Source: Pseudonocardiales bacterium (GTDB taxonomy: Bacteria; Actinomycetota; Actinomycetes; Mycobacteriales; Jatrophihabitantaceae). From it: DNA of 6,957 bases. A program made the position numbers and the translations under genes. Positions 1 through 5,174 of the stretch are shown piece by piece. Where the stretch lies: NCBI GenBank assembly GCA_025465405.1, contig JAODNL010000349.1, positions 1-6,957 of the forward strand. Direction: 5' to 3'. Position 1 is the stretch's first letter. The number at the start of each line of letters is the position of its first letter. The notes under the pieces are model-generated. The model made no database searches, was not told where the DNA came from, and saw only the letters and a program-made list of their open reading frames with translations.

Positions 1-421
1 GTGGGTTGGCCGCCGTGACGCGGACCAGCGTCGCGAGTACCTCGCCGACTGCGCGCAGGCTCACCGCCCGGTAGAGGTCGTTCTTGTCCGCGAAGTAGCG
101 GTAGATCACCGGCTTGCTGGTGTTGGCCACCGATGCGATCTGGTCCATGCCGACCGACGCTCCGTGCCGGCCGATCGCGAGCACCGCGGCGTCGATCAGC
201 TCCTCGCGACGGGCGGCCCGGTGGGCGGTCCAGCGGGAGCTGCGCCCGTCGGACTTCGGCTTGGTGCCCAGGCGGGCCTTCGTTTCCAGCGCGCCGAGAG
301 CGCCATGCACGACCTCGCTGACGGACTCGATTCCCTCCGCAATCACCCGCGCGAGCTGGTTCGGCTCGGTAGCCGGCGGCTGGTCCGGGCCGCTCGTAAC
401 CGGCGACACAGGCGGCTTCAC
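1..421 (-). CDS. TetR-family transcriptional regulator, C-terminus cut by window edge
   Basis: This gene runs off the left edge, so only 140 codons are visible. The TetR-type DNA-binding domain begins near residue 70 (AARREELIDAAVLAIGRHG). The helix-turn-helix lies at about residues 92-111 and ends in the family signature SKPVIYRYFADKNDLY. The ligand-binding domain is almost wholly missing. I chose the GTG at 421-419 because a -10-like hexamer (TACTTT) ends 7 nt upstream and no Shine-Dalgarno sequence is visible, which suggests a leaderless mRNA; TTG at 430 or GTG at 409 are alternatives. With this start there are about 69 residues ahead of the DNA-binding domain. They contain a Pro-rich start and then a predicted helical stretch (residues 22-51), which is long for the family. 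The gene is divergent from fadA2 across a 54-bp spacer holding a perfect inverted repeat, so it probably represses itself and the fadA2 operon, perhaps in response to an acyl-CoA. The ligand is unknown. Confidence 0.9.
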   Translation of the reverse strand, partial: MKPPVSPVTSGPDQPPATEPNQLARVIAEGIESVSEVVHGALGALETKARLGTKPKSDGRSSRWTAHRAARREELIDAAVLAIGRHGASVGMDQIASVANTSKPVIYRYFADKNDLYRAVSLRAVGEVLATLVRVTAANP

Positions 422-437
422 GCTACTCAAAGTAGCG
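421..437. promoter_or_regulatory. Candidate TetR operator (perfect 17-bp inverted repeat)
   Basis: CGCTACT-CAA-AGTAGCG is a perfect inverted repeat with 7-bp arms and a 3-bp centre. It lies inside the predicted -35/-10 spacer of the fadA2 promoter and covers the predicted -10 and first base of the divergent regulator. Operators of TetR regulators are typically palindromes of this size in exactly this setting. That the neighbouring regulator binds here is inference. Confidence 0.65.
429..434 (-). promoter_or_regulatory. Predicted -10 of the left TetR gene
   Basis: On the minus strand TACTTT fits TAnnnT and ends 7 nt before the GTG at 421, the spacing expected if transcription starts at the start codon. 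No convincing -35 hexamer is visible 16-18 bp upstream. The element lies within the inverted repeat, which predicts autorepression. Confidence 0.4.
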
Positions 438-464
438 GATACCGTTGGGTAACCACAGCAGCCG

Positions 465-471
465 AAAGGAG
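465..471 (+). promoter_or_regulatory. Shine-Dalgarno site that sets the fadA2 start
   Basis: AAAGGAG ends 4 nt before GTG 476-478. The reading frame stays open far upstream to an ATG at 164, so this site decides the start. Confidence 0.75.
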
Positions 472-475
472 CCCC

Positions 476-1768
476 GTGAGCACTCGTCGAGCCGCGATCC
501 TGGGCGGCAACCGGATCCCGTTCGCCCGCTCGAACGGGCCCTACTCGCATGCGTCGAACCAGGACATGCTGACCGCCACCATCGACGGGCTGGTCGCCCG
601 TTTCGGGCTGCAGGGTGAACGGGTCGGCGAGGTGGCCGCTGGCGCGGTGCTCAAGCACAGCCGCGACTTCAACCTCACTCGCGAGTCCGTCCTCGGCTCG
701 CGGCTGTCGCCGTACACGCCCGCCTACGACGTGCAGCAGGCGTGCGGCACCGGCCTGGAGACCGCGATCCTCGTCGCCAACAAGATCGCGCTCGGGCAGA
801 TCGAGTCGGCCGTCGCGGGTGGCGTCGACACGACCTCCGACGCGCCGATCGCCGTGAACGAGGGCCTGCGTGAGGTGCTGCTGGACGTCAACCGAGCCAA
901 GACGGTGGGTGGGCGTCTGAAGGCGTTGTCCCGGCTGCGGCCTCAGCAGATCGTGCCGTCGATACCGGCGAATTCCGAGCCGCGCACCGGCATGTCGATG
1001 GGCGAGCACCAGGCGATCACGACCCTGGAGTGGGGCATCAGCCGCAAGGATCAGGACGAGCTAGCCGCCGCGTCGCATCAGCATTTGGCCGCCGCATACG
1101 ACCGTGGGTTCTTCGACGACCTGGTGACACCGTTCCTCGGCCTGACGCGCGACCAGAACCTGCGTCCGGACTCAACGGTGGAGAAGTTGGCGACGCTGCC
1201 GCCGGTCTTCGGTCGCCACCTGGCCGGCGACGCGGCCACGATGACGGCGGGGAACTCGACGCCGCTGACCGACGGCGCGTCCACCGTGCTGCTGGCCAGC
1301 GACGAATGGGCCGCCGAGCACAAGCTCCCGGTGCTCGCGCACCTCGTCGATGCCGAGACCGCCGCGGTCGACTACGTGCACGGCGACCGCAAGGCCGACG
1401 GACTTCTGATGGCGCCTGTGTACGCACTTCCCCGGCTACTGGCCCGAAACAAGCTGAGCCTGCAGGACTTCGACCTCTATGAGATCCATGAGGCGTTCGC
1501 GTCGACCGTGCTGTGCACGCTCGCCGCCTGGGAGGACGCCGCGTTCTGCCGGCAGTACCTCGGCCTGGATGACGCGCTCGGCTCGATCGACCGGACGAAA
1601 CTGAACGTCAACGGCTCGTCGCTGGCCGCAGGTCACCCGTTCGCGGCGACCGGCGGTCGCATTCTGGCCAGCCTCGCCAAGCAGCTGCACGAGAACGGCG
1701 GCGGCCGCGGGCTGATCTCCATCTGTGCCGCCGGTGGGCAGGGCGTCGTCGCGATCCTGGAGGTGTGA
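476..1768 (+). CDS. fadA2: Acetyl-CoA acyltransferase (thiolase), FadA2-like
   Basis: A 430-residue thiolase that cleaves 3-ketoacyl-CoA to acetyl-CoA and a shortened acyl-CoA, or runs the reverse condensation, in the cytosol. All catalytic parts are present: the nucleophile Cys90 in QQACGTGLE, the HEAF motif at 338-341, His387 in AAGHPFAATGG, and the acid/base Cys417 in CAAGGQG. HEAF instead of the commoner NEAF points to the FadI/trifunctional-beta branch rather than biosynthetic acetoacetyl-CoA thiolases. The length is close to M. tuberculosis FadA2 (about 440 residues). The GTG start is supported by AAAGGAG just upstream and by the first residues STRRAAILGGNRIPF, the usual thiolase N-terminus. 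It is the first gene of an operon and fabG4 begins 4 nt after its stop. The FadA2 name rests on motifs plus the fabG4/htdX neighbourhood. The thiolase family is certain; chain-length preference cannot be read. Confidence 0.93.
   Translation: MSTRRAAILGGNRIPFARSNGPYSHASNQDMLTATIDGLVARFGLQGERVGEVAAGAVLKHSRDFNLTRESVLGSRLSPYTPAYDVQQACGTGLETAILVANKIALGQIESAVAGGVDTTSDAPIAVNEGLREVLLDVNRAKTVGGRLKALSRLRPQQIVPSIPANSEPRTGMSMGEHQAITTLEWGISRKDQDELAAASHQHLAAAYDRGFFDDLVTPFLGLTRDQNLRPDSTVEKLATLPPVFGRHLAGDAATMTAGNSTPLTDGASTVLLASDEWAAEHKLPVLAHLVDAETAAVDYVHGDRKADGLLMAPVYALPRLLARNKLSLQDFDLYEIHEAFASTVLCTLAAWEDAAFCRQYLGLDDALGSIDRTKLNVNGSSLAAGHPFAATGGRILASLAKQLHENGGGRGLISICAAGGQGVVAILEV
1759..1763 (+). promoter_or_regulatory. 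Shine-Dalgarno of fabG4 inside the end of fadA2
   Basis: GGAGG lies in the last codons of fadA2, 9 nt before ATG 1773. It supports this start over the in-frame ATG at 1725, which would bury 16 residues of fadA2-overlapping sequence. It also implies coupled translation of the two genes. Confidence 0.7.
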
Positions 1769-1772
1769 GCCG

Positions 1773-3113
1773 ATGCCTGATCGCTATCTCGACCTGGTCA
1801 ACTCACCGCTCGGCTCCGCGGTCGCCTCGCGGGTCGGCCTGCCCCGGCCTGCGGTGCTGCGCCGGTATCAGGCCGGCGACCCGCTGCTGCCGGGGCCGCT
1901 GCTGCTCGGCTCGACCTCCGGAGCGGCGCCGGCCGAGCTCGTGGATCTGCTCAAGTCCGTCGGCGCCGACGTGCGCGACGCGCAGACCGACGACGACCGG
2001 TGGGGCGCGCTCGTCCTCGATGCCACCGAGATCCGCACGCCCAGCGACCTGGCCGGGCTGCGGACGTTCTTCGCGGGCCGGTTGCGGCAGTTGCTGCCGT
2101 CCGGCCGGGTACTCGTGCTCGGCCGGGCGCCTGACGGCGCGGATATTGCGACCGACGCCAGCCGCCAGGCACTCGACGGTGTGGTCCGCTCGATAGCGAA
2201 GGAACTGCAGCGCGGCGCGACGGCGAACCTGCTGCTCGTCGACGAGCCGGCCGGCACCGGCACGTCCGTCGAGTCGGCCCTGCGCTTCTTCCTGTCCGGC
2301 AAATCCGCCTACGTCGACGGCCAGCCGGTGCGGCTCGGATCGGGCGAGGCTCCCGCGCCGGCCGACTGGGACCATCCGCTCGCCGGCAAGACCGCTCTCG
2401 TCACCGGCGCGGCGCGCGGAATCGGCGCCGCGATCGCGGGCGTGCTCGCGCGCGACGGCGCCAGCGTCATCGTCGCCGACCTGGCACAGGCGGGAGAGGG
2501 TCTGGCCAAGGTGGCCAACCGGCTCGGCGGCACGACCCTGCACCTGGACGTCGCGTCGCCCGACGCGCCCGAGCGGCTGCTGGCTCACCTTGCCGCGCAC
2601 ACCGAGGGTCTGGACATCCTGATCCACAACGCCGGCATCACGCGGGACAAATTGCTGGCGAACATGAAACCCGACCAGTGGGATTCTGTGATCGCGGTCA
2701 ATCTCGAGTCGCAGCTGCGCATCAACGACGCGCTATTGGGCAGTCGTCAGCTCCGGGACCAGGCCCGGGTGGTGTGCCTGTCCTCGACGACGGGCCTGTC
2801 CGGCAACCGCGGGCAGACCAACTACGCCGCCACGAAGGCCGGCGTCATCGGCCTGGTGCGTTCGGCAGCCGCCGCGTTCGCGTCCCACGGCGACTCGACG
2901 ATCAACGCCGTCGCGCCCGGCTTCATCGACACCGAGATGACGGCCAAGATGCCGCTCGCGACACGTGAAGTGGCTCGGCGGCTGTCCAGCCTGCAGCAGG
3001 CGGGACTGCCCGTCGACGTGGCGGAGGCGGTGGCGTGGTTGAGCTCGCCTGGCGCCGGCGGCGTCAACGGCCAGGTGCTGCGGGTCTGCGGTCAGAACCT
3101 CGTCGGCGCATGA
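1773..3113 (+). CDS. fabG4: High-molecular-weight 3-ketoacyl-CoA/ACP reductase FabG4
   Basis: A 446-residue two-domain reductase that turns 3-ketoacyl thioesters into (R)-3-hydroxyacyl thioesters. Residues 1 to about 200 form the extra N-terminal domain (opening MPDRYLDLVNSPLG) that distinguishes FabG4 from ordinary FabG of about 250 residues. In M. tuberculosis FabG4 this half has a flavodoxin-like fold. The catalytic SDR half starts near residue 203: cofactor loop TGAARGIG (211-218), NAG (286-288), Ser338, Tyr351 in NYAATKAG, and Lys355. Asp251 or its neighbourhood (VIVADLAQ) ends beta-strand 2 with an acidic residue, which agrees with the NADH preference reported for FabG4. The end GQNLVGA is of the FabG4 type. 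Length matches the M. tuberculosis protein (454). It sits 4 nt after fadA2 and overlaps htdX by 4 nt, placing reductase between thiolase and hydratase. No truncation or lost catalytic residue is seen. Confidence 0.93.
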   Translation: MPDRYLDLVNSPLGSAVASRVGLPRPAVLRRYQAGDPLLPGPLLLGSTSGAAPAELVDLLKSVGADVRDAQTDDDRWGALVLDATEIRTPSDLAGLRTFFAGRLRQLLPSGRVLVLGRAPDGADIATDASRQALDGVVRSIAKELQRGATANLLLVDEPAGTGTSVESALRFFLSGKSAYVDGQPVRLGSGEAPAPADWDHPLAGKTALVTGAARGIGAAIAGVLARDGASVIVADLAQAGEGLAKVANRLGGTTLHLDVASPDAPERLLAHLAAHTEGLDILIHNAGITRDKLLANMKPDQWDSVIAVNLESQLRINDALLGSRQLRDQARVVCLSSTTGLSGNRGQTNYAATKAGVIGLVRSAAAAFASHGDSTINAVAPGFIDTEMTAKMPLATREVARRLSSLQQAGLPVDVAEAVAWLSSPGAGGVNGQVLRVCGQNLVGA

Positions 3114-3952
3114 GAACGCTGAGTTCGCCGCCGTCGCTGGGTCCGCTCTACGCGCGCGCGGCGTTGACTGCTCGCCTGCACCGTGGGGACACGCTGCCGG
3201 ATTCCGTGTACGCGGTCGCTGATCAGCGCATAGACCGCGAGCGCCTGGCGGCGTACCAGCGGGTGTGCGGCTTCCGGGTCGCCGACATCCTGCCGCCGAC
3301 GTACCTGCACGTGCTCGCGTTCCCCCTGTCGGTGGCGCTGATGGTGGACACGGCATTTCCGGTCCCGCTCGTCGGCCTGGTCCACGTGGCCAACTCGATC
3401 ACCGTCGCTCGACCGGTCCGGTCGGACGAGCTGGTGTCGTTCACGGTTCGCGCTGCGGATCTGCGGCCCCATGCCGCAGGTCGCCAGCTCGACCTGATCG
3501 CCGAAGCGACGGTCGACGGGGCGACGGTCTGGACTGGGCGTAGCACCTACCTGCGGCGCGGGAAGCCCGCCGGTCCGGCTCGGGAGCGCACAAGTCCCGC
3601 CGAGCGCGCCGAGCCGGGCGGCGCGGTGTCCTACGTCCGAGTGCCGGAGGACATCGGGCGCAGGTACGCGGCGGTCTCCGGCGACCGGAATCCGATCCAC
3701 CTGCACGCCCTGACGGCTCGGGCGTTCGGGTTTCCGAAGGCGATCGCGCACGGCATGTGGCTGAAGGCACGCACCCTCGCCTCGCTCGAGGGTCGTCTGC
3801 CCAACGCGCTCACCGTTGACGTCGCGTTCAAGACGCCGGTGCTGTTGCCGTCCGCGGTTGCTATCGCCGCGCAGCGGAGTGGTGCCGGGTGGGAGTTGGA
3901 CGTGCGCAACGCCCGCTCCGGCAAGCCGCACCTGACCGGCACCGTCGCGTAG
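3110..3952 (+). CDS. htdX: (R)-specific 3-hydroxyacyl-thioester dehydratase / enoyl hydratase HtdX
   Basis: A 280-residue double-hotdog protein of the MaoC/hydratase-2 class, the same length as M. tuberculosis HtdX. It interconverts (R)-3-hydroxyacyl and trans-2-enoyl thioesters, the step next to FabG4, whose product has the matching R configuration. The hydratase-2 motif is in the C-terminal hotdog at about residues 187-213: YAAVSGDRNPIHLHALTA, with catalytic Asp192 and His197, followed by FGFPKAIAHGMW. The N-terminal hotdog (about 30-150) lacks this motif, as usual for two-domain members. The ATG overlaps the fabG4 stop (ATGA) and has no clear Shine-Dalgarno, so it is probably translated by ribosomes that have just finished fabG4. 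The upstream extension of the open frame to 3035 lies within fabG4 and is not needed. HtdY- or MaoC-type names are alternatives; gene context favours HtdX. Confidence 0.92.
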   Translation: MRTLSSPPSLGPLYARAALTARLHRGDTLPDSVYAVADQRIDRERLAAYQRVCGFRVADILPPTYLHVLAFPLSVALMVDTAFPVPLVGLVHVANSITVARPVRSDELVSFTVRAADLRPHAAGRQLDLIAEATVDGATVWTGRSTYLRRGKPAGPARERTSPAERAEPGGAVSYVRVPEDIGRRYAAVSGDRNPIHLHALTARAFGFPKAIAHGMWLKARTLASLEGRLPNALTVDVAFKTPVLLPSAVAIAAQRSGAGWELDVRNARSGKPHLTGTVA

Positions 3953-3958
3953 CCCATC

Positions 3959-4014
3959 CCTTTCCCCGCTGCCGCCCGATTTGAGCGCCGAAAACGGTCA
4001 GGCGCGGGGAAAGG
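3959..4014. terminator. Inverted repeat between convergent genes, possible terminator
   Basis: CCTTTCCCCGC (3959-3969) and GCGGGGAAAGG (4004-4014) are perfect 11-bp complements around a 34-nt loop, starting 7 nt after the htdX stop. There is no following T-run, and the loop is long, so this is a weak intrinsic-terminator candidate. The right arm lies within the first copy of the direct repeat. Confidence 0.4.
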
Positions 4015-4052
4015 CGTGCGCGACAGCGGTCAGGTGCGGGGAAAAGCGTGCG
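3995..4052. repeat. Two-copy imperfect 26-bp direct repeat, period 32
   Basis: Copies at 3995-4020 and 4027-4052 begin CGGTCAGG and end GCGTGCG, share the core GCGGGGAAA, and differ at two positions (C/T at the ninth base, G/A at the nineteenth). A 6-nt spacer separates them. Both cores can pair with the CT-rich segment at 3959-3969, 11 bp for copy 1 and 9 bp for copy 2. The repeat fills the spacer between htdX and the small convergent gene. Function unknown. Confidence 0.8.
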
Positions 4053-4062
4053 GGAAGAGGGG

Positions 4063-4227
4063 CTAGCGGCGGGTCGGGCTGCGGCTGATCCGCGATCCGG
4101 CCAGGGTGAATCCGAACAGGACGCAGGCGATCACGAACAACCAGAACAGGCCCTTGATGACGAACCCGACGATGCCGATCGCGATCCAGATGGCGACGAG
4201 TACCAGGACAACTTTGAGTACAGACAC
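4063..4227 (-). CDS. Small hydrophobic membrane protein, 54 residues
   Basis: A short peptide with two near-continuous hydrophobic segments, about residues 5-22 (VVLVLVAIWIAIGIVGFV) and 25-43 (LFWLFVIACVLFGFTLAG), followed by a basic tail (SRISRSPTRR). It should sit in the cell membrane as a hairpin with the charged end inside. I chose GTG 4227 because AAAGGGG (4240-4234) lies 6 nt upstream. An ATG at 4266 in the same frame would add 13 polar residues and leave that site inside the gene. Small hydrophobic proteins of this look are common in actinobacteria, mostly without a known role. It is convergent with htdX and separated from the dehydrogenase gene by a hairpin, so it is probably its own transcription unit. 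Confidence 0.72.
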   Translation of the reverse strand: MSVLKVVLVLVAIWIAIGIVGFVIKGLFWLFVIACVLFGFTLAGSRISRSPTRR

Positions 4228-4248
4228 GGCCAACCCCTTTTGATAGGC

Positions 4249-4254
4249 ATGGTA
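4249..4254 (-). promoter_or_regulatory. Possible -10 of the small membrane protein gene
   Basis: TACCAT on the minus strand fits TAnnnT and lies 21 nt before the GTG at 4227, leaving room for the Shine-Dalgarno AAAGGGG. No recognisable -35 is visible. If real, it makes the in-frame ATG at 4266 unusable, because that codon lies upstream of the transcript start. Confidence 0.3.
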
Positions 4255-4292
4255 GCCGCGCGACATGAGGACGAGACCTGACGTTTTGCCGC

Positions 4293-4342
4293 CGATCTTG
4301 ATGCTGACCCTGCGCTATGCCGCGCCGTGGGCATCAAGATCG
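4293..4342. terminator. 12-bp inverted repeat after the monooxygenase-dehydrogenase operon
   Basis: CGATCTTGATGC (4293-4304) and GCATCAAGATCG (4331-4342) are perfect 12-bp complements with a 26-nt loop. The repeat begins 4 nt beyond the dehydrogenase stop codon. Position and strength fit a transcription terminator for the leftward operon. There is no U-run after it on the minus strand, as is frequent in high-GC actinobacteria, so an alternative role as a 3' stability hairpin is possible. Confidence 0.6.
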
Positions 4343-4346
4343 CGGA

Positions 4347-5174
4347 TCAGGCAGCCGATGCGGCCTTCTTCGCGCCGAACGTGACGAGCCGCTGGTAGCG
4401 CGGGCCGAGCAGCCGCACGACGGCGTCGAGTAGCTTCGCGTCGAGCCCGACGACCGCGCGGGCCCGGTCGGCGCGAACTGCCCGCAGGATTGATCGGGCC
4501 GCCGCGTCAGCCGACGTCTTCGCGAGCTTCGTGTCGAAGACCCGCGCGAGCTCTGCGGGGTCGAGACTCTCGACGGCGCCCGCGTTGCGTGCGATCGCGG
4601 TCTTGATGCCGCCGGGGTGCACGCAGGTCACGCGTACCGGGTGGCCGGCAAGCAGCATCTCCTGTCGCAGTGCCTCGGTGAAGCCGCGGACGGCGAACTT
4701 CGCCGCGTTGTAGGCGCCCTGCCCCGGAACGGCCAGCAATCCGAAGAGGCTGGAGACGTTGACGACATGCCCGTCGCCGGAAGCGATCACGTGGGGCAGG
4801 AACGCCTTCGTGCCGTTCACGACTCCCCAGAAGTCGACGTCCATGACGTGTTCGATCTGCTCGAACGTCATCTCCTCGATCGGGCCGGTGAAGGCGACGC
4901 CGGCGTTGTTGATCACGATGTGGACCGCGCCGTACTGGGCGACGACGGCGTCGGCGTACTCGAGCATCGCGGCCCGATCCGTGACGTCGAGCCGGTGTTC
5001 GTGAACCTTCGCTCCGATCACGCGCGCGTGGCTGGCGGTCTCGGCCAGGCCGAGCTCGTCGACGTCGCTGATCGCCAGGCGCGCTCCGCGCCGTGCCAGT
5101 TCGTAGGACAGCGCCCGGCCGATGCCGGAGCCCGCACCGGTGACCACGACCACCTTGTCGTGGAGGCGCGTCAT
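4347..5174 (-). CDS. Short-chain dehydrogenase/reductase (classical SDR)
   Basis: A 275-residue classical SDR oxidising an alcohol to a ketone or aldehyde, or the reverse, with a nicotinamide cofactor. Motifs in order: TGAGSGIG (12-19) for cofactor binding, Asp37 at the end of beta-strand 2 (AISDVDE), which favours NAD(H) over NADP(H), NNAG (89-92), Ser142, Tyr155 and Lys159 in YNAAKFAVRGF, and the HPGG turn after the catalytic strand. The ATG at 5174 overlaps the monooxygenase stop by 4 nt (ATGA), so translation is coupled. The same frame stays open far upstream only as a shadow of the monooxygenase gene. The tail (KLLDAVVRLLGPRYQRLV) resembles actinobacterial SDRs found beside flavin monooxygenases. 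Context suggests it supplies a ketone to the monooxygenase. Substrate unknown. Confidence 0.92.
   Translation of the reverse strand: MTRLHDKVVVVTGAGSGIGRALSYELARRGARLAISDVDELGLAETASHARVIGAKVHEHRLDVTDRAAMLEYADAVVAQYGAVHIVINNAGVAFTGPIEEMTFEQIEHVMDVDFWGVVNGTKAFLPHVIASGDGHVVNVSSLFGLLAVPGQGAYNAAKFAVRGFTEALRQEMLLAGHPVRVTCVHPGGIKTAIARNAGAVESLDPAELARVFDTKLAKTSADAAARSILRAVRADRARAVVGLDAKLLDAVVRLLGPRYQRLVTFGAKKAASAA

Larger units (their letters stand above)
417..445 (+). promoter_or_regulatory. Predicted promoter of the fadA2-fabG4-htdX operon
   Basis: TTCACG (417-422) and TACCGT (440-445) are separated by 17 bp. The second hexamer fits the actinobacterial sigma-70 pattern TAnnnT and the first matches TTGACA at four of six positions. 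Transcription would begin near 452, giving a leader of about 24 nt that carries the Shine-Dalgarno of fadA2. The inverted repeat 421-437 fills most of the spacer, so a bound repressor would block polymerase. Confidence 0.45.

Noticed and set aside
164..475. Upstream extension of the fadA2 frame to an ATG at 164
   Set aside because: It overlaps the divergent TetR coding sequence and has no thiolase similarity. The Shine-Dalgarno and family N-terminus place the start at 476.
1803..2627. 274-codon antisense open frame across fabG4
   Set aside because: Its composition is that of a shadow frame in GC-rich DNA, and the plus strand encodes intact FabG4 motifs here.
3092..3931. 279-codon antisense open frame across htdX
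   Set aside because: No recognisable domain; the plus-strand frame has the complete hydratase motif.
3995..4052. Possible CRISPR array
   Set aside because: Only two repeat copies with a 6-nt spacer, and no cas genes nearby.
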